Shown piece after piece: positions 39,045 through 47,690 of a stretch of DNA of 64,000 nucleotides. The translations under genes and the position numbers were made by a program. This stretch comes from Rhodanobacter denitrificans (lineage in GTDB: Bacteria; Pseudomonadota; Gammaproteobacteria; Xanthomonadales; Rhodanobacteraceae), in contig QFPO01000005.1 of the NCBI GenBank assembly GCA_003241385.1, positions 413,049-477,048 of the forward strand, read 5' to 3'. The number at the start of each line of letters is the position of its first letter. Position 1 is the first letter of the stretch. The notes under the pieces are model-generated. The model had not been told where the DNA came from. It was given only the letters and a program-made list of their open reading frames with translations, and did not search any database.

Positions 39045-41609
39045 GTGAACATCCAGACGCTGTCGCCATTCTTGCACGACGCCTACGAGACGCTGAGCCA
39101 GACGCTCGAGCAGGCGATCGACGCGGTCGTCGCGATCGACGAAGGCAACCGGATCATCCTGTTCAATGCGGCCGCCGAGCGCATGTGGGGCTACGCGCGC
39201 GAGGAGGTGCTCGGTCGCAACGTCAGCATGCTGGTGCCGGCCGGGCTGCGTCCCCGGCACGACGGCTACGTCGACACCAATCGCATCACCGGCATCAACA
39301 AGATCGTCGGCGCCTGCCGCGAGGTGCCGGTCGCGCGCAAGAACGGCGAGCCATGCTGGGGCGCGATGTCGATCTCCAAGGTCACGCTGGCCGGACGCAT
39401 CATCTACACCGCGTTCATCCGCGACGTGACGTTGGAACGGCGTGATCGCGAACAGCTGCGCCTGCTGTCGCTCGGCGTCAACGAGACCGACAACGCGGTC
39501 ATCATCACCGACGGCGAGGATCGCATCGTCTACGTCAACGCCGGCTTCGAGCGCCTGCTCGGCCATGCCGCGCAGGACGTGATCGGCCGCCACCATGCCG
39601 ACGTGCTGCGGCTGCCGGCGCGCAGCGAGCAAGGCGAGGCGTCCGATCCGCGCGATGCGTCGTGGAGCGGCCGTCACGTCGAGGAACTGATCCACGATCG
39701 CGAAGGACAGCCGCTGTGGTGCTCGATCGTGGTCAATCCGATCACCGATGCGGCCGGTACGCTCGTCAACACGGTCAGCGTGATCACCAACATCACCGAT
39801 ACCAAGATGCACGAAGTGCTGCAGCACAAGATGCTCGAGGCGATCGTGCACGAGGTGCCGGTGCGCGAGGTGATGACCCTGGTCTGCCGCGAGGTCGAGC
39901 GGATCGCGCCGGAGGTGATCGCCTCGATCCTGCGCGTCGACGAGCACGGCCGGCTGCGTCCGCTGGCCGGGCCGAGCCTGCCCGACGTCTACAGCGAGGC
40001 GCTCGACGGCGTGCCGATCGGCCCCGCCTGCGGCTCCTGCGGCACGGCCGCGCATCGCGGCGAACCGGTGCTGTGCAGCGACATCGCGACCGATCCGCTG
40101 TGGGCCGACTTCCGCCATCTGGCACTGCCGCACGGGCTGCGCGCGTGCTGGTCCAGCCCGATCAAGTCGAGTAGCGGCCGCGTGCTCGGCTCGTTCGCGT
40201 TCTACTATCGTCATCCTCGCGGGCCGAGCCGCTTCCACAAGCGCCTGGTCAGCGTCAGCGTGCATCTGTGTGCGCTGGCGCTGGAACGCGAGGAGTCGCG
40301 CAGCCGGATCCGCCAGCTCGCGTTCTACGACGCGCTGACCGGCCTGCCGAACCGCAGCCTGCTGCACGCGCGCGCCGAGCAGGCGATCGCCGACGCGGCG
40401 CGGTCCGGCGACGCGCTGGCGGTGCTGTTCATCGATCTGGACCGGTTCAAGCAGGTCAACGACTCGCTCGGCCACACCGCCGGCGACGAGCTGCTGCGCC
40501 AGATCGCGCGGCGCCTGCAGGATCTGGTCGCGCCGTCGGACATCGTCGGCCGCCTGGCCGGCGACGAGTTCGTCGTCGTGCTGATCGGCTGCGACGCGCG
40601 CGGCGCGGCCGATCGCGCCGATCGGATCCAGGCCGCGCTGTACGCGCCGGTGCCGCTCGGCGGCGTCGGCGTGGTGCCCTCGGCCAGCATCGGCATCAGC
40701 CTGTTTCCTGACAACGGCGCCGAGATCGACCTGCTGCTGCGCCGTGCCGACATGGCGATGTATCAGGCCAAGACCGCCGGCCGCCACCGCTTCGCGTTCT
40801 TCAGCAACGAGATCACCGTGCTTGCGCAGGAGCGCATCGCGCTGGAGGCCGCGCTGCGCGACGCGCTGAGCCATGAGGCGCTGCGCCTGTGCTATCAGCC
40901 GCAGCTGCGCCTCGCCGACGGCCGCCTGCACGGCGTGGAGGCGCTCGCGCGCTGGCGCCATCCCGAGCTCGGCGAGATCGCGCCGGCGCGCTTCATCCCG
41001 CTCGCCGAGGAATGCGGCCTGATCGCGGAGCTCGGCGTCTGGGTCGTGCGCGAGGCTTGCCGCCAGCTCGCCGACTGGCGCGCGCGCGGGCTGCCGGTGC
41101 CGATGGTGTCGGTCAACCTGTCGCCGACCAGCTTCCGCGACGCCGGCCTGCCGCGCCGAATCGCGCAGGTGCTGGACGCGCATGCGCTGGCCGGCAGCGA
41201 CCTGACGCTGGAGATCACCGAGAACGCGTTTCTCGACGCCGGCCCCGAGACGATGCGCGTGATCCGCGAGGTACGCGCGCTCGGCGTGCGGCTGTCGGTC
41301 GACGATTTCGGCACCGGCTACTCGAGCCTGGGCCTGCTGCGCAGGCTGCCGGTCGACGAGATCAAGCTCGACCAGAGCTTCGTGCGCGACCTCGACACCG
41401 ATGCGGCCTCGCGCGAGCTCACGCGCGCCGTACAGCGCATCGGCGAAAGTCTCGGCCTCGGCGTGATCGCCGAGGGTGTCGAGACCGACGATCAGCGCCG
41501 CCTGCTGCAGCAGCAGGGCTACCACGCCGTGCAGGGGCATCTGTTCGCGCCGGCGCTGGCGCCGGACCGGCTCGAGGCCTGGCTGATCGGTCAGGCGGCC
41601 GCGCCGTAG
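39045..41609 (+). CDS. PAS-PAS-GAF-GGDEF-EAL cyclic-di-GMP protein (DosP-like)
   Basis: 854 residues from a GTG with GGAG/GAGG upstream; no better ATG is in frame. Domain order follows E. coli DosP: two PAS (about 10-140, 145-265), a GAF-like domain (about 275-420), GGDEF (about 430-590) and EAL (about 605-850). In GGDEF the motif is AGDEF (505-509) and the upstream I-site RxxD is absent. In EAL, E632 of 'EALARW', 'VNLSPTSF', 'EITENAF', 'DDFGTGYSS', 'KLDQSF' and 'EGVET' are intact, so phosphodiesterase activity is likely. The DosP haem ligands do not seem conserved (see findings). Confidence 0.88.
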   Translation: MNIQTLSPFLHDAYETLSQTLEQAIDAVVAIDEGNRIILFNAAAERMWGYAREEVLGRNVSMLVPAGLRPRHDGYVDTNRITGINKIVGACREVPVARKNGEPCWGAMSISKVTLAGRIIYTAFIRDVTLERRDREQLRLLSLGVNETDNAVIITDGEDRIVYVNAGFERLLGHAAQDVIGRHHADVLRLPARSEQGEASDPRDASWSGRHVEELIHDREGQPLWCSIVVNPITDAAGTLVNTVSVITNITDTKMHEVLQHKMLEAIVHEVPVREVMTLVCREVERIAPEVIASILRVDEHGRLRPLAGPSLPDVYSEALDGVPIGPACGSCGTAAHRGEPVLCSDIATDPLWADFRHLALPHGLRACWSSPIKSSSGRVLGSFAFYYRHPRGPSRFHKRLVSVSVHLCALALEREESRSRIRQLAFYDALTGLPNRSLLHARAEQAIADAARSGDALAVLFIDLDRFKQVNDSLGHTAGDELLRQIARRLQDLVAPSDIVGRLAGDEFVVVLIGCDARGAADRADRIQAALYAPVPLGGVGVVPSASIGISLFPDNGAEIDLLLRRADMAMYQAKTAGRHRFAFFSNEITVLAQERIALEAALRDALSHEALRLCYQPQLRLADGRLHGVEALARWRHPELGEIAPARFIPLAEECGLIAELGVWVVREACRQLADWRARGLPVPMVSVNLSPTSFRDAGLPRRIAQVLDAHALAGSDLTLEITENAFLDAGPETMRVIREVRALGVRLSVDDFGTGYSSLGLLRRLPVDEIKLDQSFVRDLDTDAASRELTRAVQRIGESLGLGVIAEGVETDDQRRLLQQQGYHAVQGHLFAPALAPDRLEAWLIGQAAAP

Positions 41610-41849
41610 CGACACGCGAAGCCCTGCGTGAGCGTCACGCGCGGCCACTGGCGCGGCGGTCGCCGCCGCCGGTGTCGCGTCCGCGCCGGCGGCAGCGATC
41701 GCGAGACGTGCCTCGCCGCCGCCGCGCGAACGGTCGTGTGATACGGCTGCGCCGATAGTGGCGATCCGCTCGCAGCGGTGCGGCGGACAGCGTCGCCGCG
41801 GCGGGGCCGGACGTTACACTGGCGCGCCTTCTCCGACGATCCGCCGACG

Positions 41850-42335
41850 ATGACGACCACCTTCATTCTCTACGCCCTGGCCGCCGCGCTGATCCTGGTC
41901 GGCCTCGCCGGCGCGATCCTGCCGGCGCTGCCGGGCGTGCCGCTGGTCTTCGCCGGCATGCTGGTCGCGGCCTGGGCCGGCGATTTCGTCTACATCGGCT
42001 GGCCGACGCTGACCGTGCTCGGCGTGCTGACGGTGCTGGCGCTGATCGTCGATTTCGTCGCGAGCATCCTCGGCGCCAAGCGGGTCGGCGCCAGCCGCTG
42101 GGCCCTGGTCGGCGCCGCGGTCGGTACCCTGGTCGGCGTGTTCTTCGGCCTGCCGGGCCTGCTGCTCGGACCGTTTCTCGGTGCGCTGATCGGCGAACTG
42201 GTCGCCGGCGGCACGCTGCGCCGCTCGACCGCGGTCGGCATCGGCGCCTGGCTCGGCTTCGTGTTCGGCACGCTGGCCAAGATCGCACTGTGCTTCACGA
42301 TGCTCGGCGTGTTCGCGCTGGCGCTGCTGCTGTGA
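41850..42335 (+). CDS. DUF456 family integral membrane protein
   Basis: 161 residues with about five membrane helices and Gly/Ala-rich repeats ('LGAKRVGASRWALVGAAVG', 'FFGLPGLLLGPFLGALIGEL'). These match DUF456, a small inner-membrane family of unknown function. A TACACT -10-like hexamer lies at 41815-41820, about 30 bases upstream of the ATG. Ends 19 bases from the convergent hemolysin-III-family gene. Confidence 0.82.
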   Translation: MTTTFILYALAAALILVGLAGAILPALPGVPLVFAGMLVAAWAGDFVYIGWPTLTVLGVLTVLALIVDFVASILGAKRVGASRWALVGAAVGTLVGVFFGLPGLLLGPFLGALIGELVAGGTLRRSTAVGIGAWLGFVFGTLAKIALCFTMLGVFALALLL

Positions 42336-42354
42336 GCGCGGTGAGAGCGGTCGC

Positions 42355-43014
42355 TCAGTCGGCCGGCAGCACGTAGAGCAGCACCGCGAAGAACTGCAGA
42401 ATGCTGCCGGCGAGCACGAAGACGTGCCACAGCGCGTGGTTGTACGGCAGCTTGCGCCACAGGTAGAACGGCACGCCGAGCGTGTAGCAGAGGCCGCCGG
42501 CCAGCAGCAGCCACAGGCCCGGCGCCGGCACGCTGTCGATCAGCGGGCCGGCCGCGACCACCGCGATCCAGCCCATGCCGACGTAGAGCGCGACCGACAG
42601 CAGGCGGTTGCGGACGCGGCGCATCTCCAGCGCGATGCCGATCAGCGCCAGCGACCAGACGATCGCGAACAGCGACCAGCCCCAGGGACCGCGCAGGCTG
42701 ATCAGCGTGAACGGCGTGTAGGTGCCGGCGATCAGCAGAAAGATCGCGGCGTGGTCGAGCAGGCGCAGCAGAGGCTTGGCACCGGCATGCGGAATGCTGT
42801 GATAGAGCGTGGAGGCGGTGTAGAGCAGGATCAGCGTGGCGCCGTAGACGCTGACGCTGACGATGTGCCAGACGTCGCCGCGCATCGACGCGGCCGCCGC
42901 GAGTATCGCCAGGCCGGCGATGCTGAGCACGATGCCGATGCCATGGATCAGGCTCGAGGCGATTTCCTCGCGCAGGCTGTAGTCGGACGTCAGCGGCGGA
43001 GCGTGGGCGGCCAT
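42355..43014 (-). CDS. Hemolysin III / adiponectin-receptor-like membrane protein (YqfA-type)
   Basis: 219 residues with seven predicted membrane helices and the family marks 'EEIASSLIHGIGIVLS', 'LYTASTLYHSIPH', 'LLDHAAIFLLIAGTYTPF' and 'HALWHVFVLAGS'. The conserved His and Asp residues fit the zinc-dependent PAQR/HlyIII fold. Bacterial members (YqfA) affect membrane lipid state; the hemolysin label comes from one Bacillus protein and need not apply here. Confidence 0.88.
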   Translation of the reverse strand: MAAHAPPLTSDYSLREEIASSLIHGIGIVLSIAGLAILAAAASMRGDVWHIVSVSVYGATLILLYTASTLYHSIPHAGAKPLLRLLDHAAIFLLIAGTYTPFTLISLRGPWGWSLFAIVWSLALIGIALEMRRVRNRLLSVALYVGMGWIAVVAAGPLIDSVPAPGLWLLLAGGLCYTLGVPFYLWRKLPYNHALWHVFVLAGSILQFFAVLLYVLPAD

Positions 43015-43328
43015 CGGTGTGTCGCAAGCGGCATGGTGCGCCGCAACGACCTCACGGTACTCCGGCGGCCGCTCAAAACCAAGCCTGGCCGGTTGGGGGC
43101 CGGCAGTCGCGCGACGCCGGCCCGCCTTGTGCGACGTCGGCGTGTGTGGCCTTTCGTCGATGTCGCCGCAGGCGTCGCCCGCGCCATGCCGCGATCGCGA
43201 AGCAGCGCTCGTCGCTGCGCGAGCGGCCAGGCGTTGATCAGCCGCTCCGCAGGCAGCTGGAGGTGCGCGGTGCCGTCGTCGACGGCGCCGCCGGTGAACG
43301 CGGTGATGGAACGGCTCGCGCCCGCCGG
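43015..43328. other. 314-base spacer with no supported gene
   Basis: I see no feature I can defend here. The minus strand contains a partly open frame (about 43187-42990 and further upstream), but it has no ribosome-binding site and no recognisable motif. The sequence may hold the upstream region of the hemolysin-III-family gene. Confidence 0.4.
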
Positions 43329-43676
43329 TCAGGCGCGCGGCGGCAGGCTCGGCACGACCGGCGGTGCGGCCGGCCGCGAGGCGCGGACCAGCAGCCAGAC
43401 CAGTGCCGCGACCGCCAGCACCGGCACGATCAGCGGCAACAGCAGGCCGATGCCGAGCACGACGGCGAGGACGCCGCCGACGAGCGCCATCGTCAGCGCG
43501 AGCGCGCCGCCGATCACGAGGCCGACGACGCGCAGGACCAGGCCGAGTATCGTGAAGGTCAGCCAGATCGCGAAGATCGCGATCGCCAGGCCGAACACGG
43601 CGGGCAGCAGCGCCAGACCGCCGACCGCCAGCGTCAGCAGACCGATCAGCATCAGTACGGTGAACAGCAGGCTCAT
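43329..43676 (-). CDS. Small membrane protein of unknown function
   Basis: 115 residues, three to four hydrophobic segments built from Leu, Ala, Val and Gly, with a Pro/Ala-rich tail ('RPAAPPVVPSLPPRA'). I do not recognise the family. The ATG at 43676 is preceded by GGAGGA about 9 bases upstream, which supports it as a real gene. It is divergent from the universal stress protein gene, within 150 bases. Confidence 0.65.
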   Translation of the reverse strand: MSLLFTVLMLIGLLTLAVGGLALLPAVFGLAIAIFAIWLTFTILGLVLRVVGLVIGGALALTMALVGGVLAVVLGIGLLLPLIVPVLAVAALVWLLVRASRPAAPPVVPSLPPRA

Positions 43677-43829
43677 CGCAGATCCTCCGGCCGGGGTGTG
43701 TGAGGCCAGCATGCCGTCGGCTGCGGCGGCGCGCGCGTGCGGAACGTCATGGCCGCGGCCGGCGATCATGCCGCGGACGGCGCGAAGCCGTATGCTGATG
43801 CGATCCGATACCGGCCGAGGTGAAAACCC

Positions 43830-44657
43830 ATGCATCACGTCGAGATCGTCACCCATCTGCGCCGCTACGGCGAGGATTCCCCGGCGGCCCTGGTCGGCCT
43901 GCAGCTCGCCCAGCGCCTGAACGCCTGGCTGCTCGGCCTGCACCTGGTGCCGATCGCGCCGGCGGCGTTCGCCTCGCCCGACGCGGTGGCCCTGTACGTC
44001 CGCGATGCCGAGCAGCTCAGCCGCGACGCCGAAGCGCACGGTCCGTGGTGGCAGGCGCGCCTGGGCGCCTACGGCGTGGCCGGCGAGTGGCAGGTCGCGC
44101 AGGGCGATCCGGTCGAGGCGCTGTGCCATGCCTCGCGCTGGGCCGATCTGGTCGTCGTCGAGCGGCCGATCCTCAATCCGGACGCGCCGACCGGCTGGGG
44201 CATCGTGTCGCGCACCGTGTTCGGCGCGATGGCGCCGGTCGTCGTCGTGCCCGACAGCGCGCGCATCGACCGCGTCGGCCGCCAGATCGTGGTCGCCTAC
44301 AACGACAGCCGCGAGGCGATCCTGGCACTGCGCGGCGCACTGCCGCTGCTGCGCCAGGCCGAGCACGTCGAGGTGCTGGTCGGCGAGCCGGCGGCGAGTC
44401 CGTTCGGACTGAACTACCTGCCGCGGTTCGATCTGCGTGCCTGGCTCGAGCGCCACGGCATCGCCGCCTCGTTCCGCGAGTTTCTCGTCAGCGGCAAGGA
44501 CAGCGGTCCGGCGCTGCTCGACGCGGCGCGCGCGGTCGACGCCGATCTGATCGTGATGGGGGCCTGGGGCCACTCGCGCATCGCCGAGCTGGTGCTCGGC
44601 GGTTCCACGCGCTACCTGTTCCAGAACAGCGACGTGCCGCTGCTGGTCGCGCACTGA
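43830..44657 (+). CDS. Tandem universal stress protein
   Basis: 275 residues, two UspA-like domains (about 1-140, 148-275). The first has diverged and its Gly-rich ATP loop is degenerate ('WGIVSRTVFGAMAPVVVVP'). The second keeps the ATP-binding pattern 'MGAWGHSRIAELVLGG' with 'STRYLFQ'. Stress-induced, probably ATP-binding; the mechanism is unknown. It ends facing the GAPDH gene, with a stem-loop between. A single, double-domain Usp without partner is common in this phylum. Confidence 0.85.
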   Translation: MHHVEIVTHLRRYGEDSPAALVGLQLAQRLNAWLLGLHLVPIAPAAFASPDAVALYVRDAEQLSRDAEAHGPWWQARLGAYGVAGEWQVAQGDPVEALCHASRWADLVVVERPILNPDAPTGWGIVSRTVFGAMAPVVVVPDSARIDRVGRQIVVAYNDSREAILALRGALPLLRQAEHVEVLVGEPAASPFGLNYLPRFDLRAWLERHGIAASFREFLVSGKDSGPALLDAARAVDADLIVMGAWGHSRIAELVLGGSTRYLFQNSDVPLLVAH

Positions 44658-44663
44658 TCCGCG

Positions 44664-44699
44664 CCCCGGCGGCCGCGCATGGCGCGGCGCCCGCCGGGG
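44664..44699. terminator. Bidirectional hairpin between Usp and GAPDH genes
   Basis: Outer 9-bp arms CCCCGGCGG/CCGCCGGGG (44664-44672, 44691-44699) with an inner CCGCGC/GCGCGG stem and ATG loop. It fills the 52-base convergent gap; there is no U-tract. Confidence 0.5.
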
Positions 44700-44709
44700 A
44701 CGCGTTCGA

Positions 44710-45723
44710 TCACTTGGCGTTGACGAGCGCCAGCGTCATGTCGAGCATGCGGTTGGAGAAACCCCACTCGTTGTCGTACCAGCTCAGCACCTTGACCAGG
44801 GTGCCTTCCATGACGCGGGTCTGCGTCGCATCGTAGATCGACGACAGCGGGTTGTGGTTGAAGTCGATCGAGACCAGCGGCTTGTCGTTGATGCCGAGGA
44901 TGCCCTTGAGCGGACCTTCGGCCGCGGCCTTGACCGCCGCGTCGATCTCCTCCTTGCTGGTCGCGCGCGCGGCCACGAAGCTGAGGTCGACGACCGAGAC
45001 GTTGATCGTCGGCACGCGCATCGCGAAGCCGTCGAGCTTGCCGTTGAGCTCCGGCAGAACCAGGCCGACCGCGGCGGCGGCGCCGGTCTTGGTCGGGATC
45101 TGCGAGTGCGTGGCGCTGCGCGCGCGGCGCAGGTCCGAGTGGTATACGTCGGTCAGCACCTGGTCGTTGGTGTAGGCGTGGATCGTCGTCATCAGGCCGT
45201 GCACGATGCCGATCTTCTCGTGCAGCACCTTGGCCAGCGGCGCCAGGCAGTTGGTCGTGCACGAGGCGTTGGAGATGACCTGGTGCGAGGCGCTGAGGCG
45301 GTCGTGATTGACGCCGTAGACGAACGTGCCGTCCACGTCCTTGTCGCCCGGGGCCGAGATGATGACCTTCTTCGCGCCGCCGGCGATGTGCGCACCGGCC
45401 TTGGCCTTGGACGTGAACAGGCCCGTGCACTCGAGCACCACGTCGACGCCGAGGTCGCCCCACGGCAGCTTCGACGGATCGCGCTCGGCGAACACCTTGA
45501 TGCGGTCGCCGTTGACGACCAGATCGCCGCCGTCGACCGAGACCTCGCCCGGGAACTTGCCGTGGGCGGTGTCGTACTGGGTCAGATGCGCGTTGGTCTC
45601 GGCGTTGCCGAGATCGTTGACCGCGACGATCTGGATTTCGCCGTTGCGCTTGGCCTCGTACAGCGCGCGCAGGACGTTGCGGCCGATGCGGCCGTAGCCG
45701 TTGATGGCGACCTTGACTGCCAT
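44710..45723 (-). CDS. gap: Glyceraldehyde-3-phosphate dehydrogenase
   Basis: 337 residues. The NAD-binding start 'VAINGYGRIGRNVLRAL', catalytic C155 in 'SNASCTTNCLAPL', and later 'SDLRRARSATHSQIPTKTGAA' are intact. It oxidises glyceraldehyde 3-phosphate with NAD and phosphate in glycolysis/gluconeogenesis. The length matches the family. It stands alone, divergent from cydA, while transketolase lies further on at 57-59 kb. Confidence 0.95.
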   Translation of the reverse strand: MAVKVAINGYGRIGRNVLRALYEAKRNGEIQIVAVNDLGNAETNAHLTQYDTAHGKFPGEVSVDGGDLVVNGDRIKVFAERDPSKLPWGDLGVDVVLECTGLFTSKAKAGAHIAGGAKKVIISAPGDKDVDGTFVYGVNHDRLSASHQVISNASCTTNCLAPLAKVLHEKIGIVHGLMTTIHAYTNDQVLTDVYHSDLRRARSATHSQIPTKTGAAAAVGLVLPELNGKLDGFAMRVPTINVSVVDLSFVAARATSKEEIDAAVKAAAEGPLKGILGINDKPLVSIDFNHNPLSSIYDATQTRVMEGTLVKVLSWYDNEWGFSNRMLDMTLALVNAK

Positions 45724-46100
45724 GGAACACTCCTCAGGATGGGAACGGCGACCGGGCGCCGGAACGGGAAGGTGAGCGGCGCGCAGTTTAACGGCCCCGG
45801 CCGGTCGATGCTAAGAGCCATTCGGATGGAGCCATTCCGCCCGGACGGCTCGGTCAGGCGCCGGTGCCGCGCAGCGCGGCCGGACGTCTGATCTGCGACC
45901 GGCGCAGCGCATCTGCACTGCGACGGTATGGCACTATCGTCCAGGGGAACGACGCGCGTAGATTGCCCGGCATCGGGCCGGCTGCCGCAGCGCGTCGCGG
46001 ACGCCCCCGTCGACCCAGCCGGACGCCGCGGGGCCATGCGCCCGTCCGGCTGCCTGCGGGCACGGCCTCCAGGCCGGCCCCCGGATTGCGAGGTGAGAGG
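45724..46100. other. GAPDH/cydA divergent regulatory region
   Basis: 377 bases. It must hold the promoters of both gap and the cyd locus. I see no FNR-type (TTGAT-N4-ATCAA) or ArcA-type site. 'GGCACTATCGTCC' near 45930 could contain a -10 (CACTAT) for the cyd side. The final bases (AGGTGAGAGG) are the ribosome-binding site of cydA. Confidence 0.4.
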
Positions 46101-47690
46101 ATGATCTCCGATACCGTCATCGAGCTGTCGCGCTGGCAGTTCGCGATCACCGCCCTGTATCACTTCCTGTTCGTGCCGCTGACGATCGGTCTGGCGATCA
46201 TGCTGGCGATCATGGAGTCGGTCTACGTGATGACCGGCCGGCCGGTGTACCGGCAGATGGTCATGTTCTGGGGCAAGCTGTTCGGCATCAATTTCGCGCT
46301 CGGCGTCGCCACTGGCATCACGATGGAGTTCCAGTTCGGCACGAACTGGTCGTACTACTCGCAGTACGTCGGCGACATCTTCGGCACGCCGCTGGCGATC
46401 GAAGGCCTGATGGCGTTCTTTCTCGAGTCGACGTTCGTCGGACTGTTCTTCTTCGGCTGGGACCGGCTGAGCCGCCTGCAGCATCTGATGGTGACCTGGC
46501 TGGTCGCGCTCGGCTCCAACTTCTCGGCGCTGTGGATCCTCATCGCCAATGCCTGGATGCAGAACCCGGTCGGCGCGCATTTCAATCCCGACACGCTGCG
46601 CATGGAGCTGGCGAGCTTCTCGGAGGTGTTCTTCAACCCGGTCGCGCAGGTCAAGTTCGTCCACACGGTATCGGCCGCGTACGTGACCGCGTCGTGCTTC
46701 GTGCTCGGCATCAGCGCCTGGTATCTGCTGCGCAACCGGCATCGCGCATTCGCGCTGCGCTCGTTCGCGATCGCCTCGGCGTTCGGCCTGGCCTCGGTGC
46801 TGTCGGTCATCACGCTCGGCGACGAGAGCGGCTACGAGGTCGGCCATGTACAGAAGGTCAAGCTGGCCGCGATCGAGGCGATGTGGGAGACCCATCCGCC
46901 GCCGGCGGCGTTCACGGCGATCGGCGTGATCGACTCCGAGCAGATGCGCACGCATTACGCCGTCGAGATCCCGTGGCTGATGGGCCTGATCGCGACGCGC
47001 TCGGTCGACACGCCGATCGCCGGCATCCGCGAGCTGACGATCGAGCACGAGGCGAAGATCCGCAACGGCATCAAGGCCTACGCGGCGCTGCAGAAGGTCC
47101 GTGAGAATCCGACCGATCTGTTCGCGCGCCAGGACCTGCTGAGCCTGCAGGGCGATCTGGGCTACGGCCTCCTGGTCAAGCGCTACGCGCCGAACGTGGT
47201 CGACGCCACCGACGCGCAGATCGCGCAGGCCGCGCGCGACGCGATACCGCCGGTCGGTCCGCTGTTCTGGTCGTTCCGGATCATGGTCGGCTGCGGCGTG
47301 TTCATGCTCGTGGTGTTCGTCTGGGCGTTCTTCGCGTCGGCGCGGCGCAGCGTCGGGCGCAGCCGGATGCTGCTCAAGCTCGCGGTGGCGATGATCCCGG
47401 TGCCGTGGATCGCCTCGGAGATGGGCTGGATCGTCGCCGAACTCGGCCGGCAGCCGTGGACCGTATCGGAGGTGCTGCCGACCTGGATGTCGGTCTCGTC
47501 GCTGACGGTCGGCGACCTGATCTTCAGCCTGACCGGCTTCGTCGTGTTCTACACGGCGCTGCTGGTCGTGGAGATGTACCTGATGGTCAAGTTCGCGCGC
47601 AAGGGGCCGGCCGAGGAGGTCGCGCCGAGCGGCGGGCCGATGCAGCCCGATCCCGGCCGTGCCGCGATCGAAGCGGGAGAGCCGGCATGA
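46101..47690 (+). CDS. cydA: Cytochrome bd ubiquinol oxidase subunit I
   Basis: 529 residues, close to the 522 of E. coli CydA. It has about nine membrane helices, a His ligand near H21 ('ALYHFLFVPLT'), the 'GITMEFQFGTNW' quinol/haem region, and a long periplasmic Q-loop including 'ETHPPPAAFTAIG'. The Q-loop length is of the E. coli (long) type. CydA carries haems b558, b595 and d and oxidises quinol while reducing oxygen with high affinity. The ATG at 46101 has an excellent Shine-Dalgarno. First gene of cydABXDC. Confidence 0.95.
   Translation: MISDTVIELSRWQFAITALYHFLFVPLTIGLAIMLAIMESVYVMTGRPVYRQMVMFWGKLFGINFALGVATGITMEFQFGTNWSYYSQYVGDIFGTPLAIEGLMAFFLESTFVGLFFFGWDRLSRLQHLMVTWLVALGSNFSALWILIANAWMQNPVGAHFNPDTLRMELASFSEVFFNPVAQVKFVHTVSAAYVTASCFVLGISAWYLLRNRHRAFALRSFAIASAFGLASVLSVITLGDESGYEVGHVQKVKLAAIEAMWETHPPPAAFTAIGVIDSEQMRTHYAVEIPWLMGLIATRSVDTPIAGIRELTIEHEAKIRNGIKAYAALQKVRENPTDLFARQDLLSLQGDLGYGLLVKRYAPNVVDATDAQIAQAARDAIPPVGPLFWSFRIMVGCGVFMLVVFVWAFFASARRSVGRSRMLLKLAVAMIPVPWIASEMGWIVAELGRQPWTVSEVLPTWMSVSSLTVGDLIFSLTGFVVFYTALLVVEMYLMVKFARKGPAEEVAPSGGPMQPDPGRAAIEAGEPA

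Noticed and set aside
38922..41648. Long minus-strand frame opposite the DosP-like gene
   Set aside because: Only its far end (38241-38921) encodes a real GNAT protein. The rest is an antisense shadow of a complete PAS-GGDEF-EAL gene.
42990..43328. Partly open minus-strand frame before the hemolysin-III-family gene
   Set aside because: The visible start lies inside the frame, there is no Shine-Dalgarno, the residues are Arg/Thr/Ala-rich without motif, and it overlaps the neighbouring gene.
45882..45889. Single GGACGTCT upstream of cydA, resembling a MetJ box
   Set aside because: Only one box with no tandem neighbour; MetJ needs at least two. It has no metabolic link to cytochrome bd.
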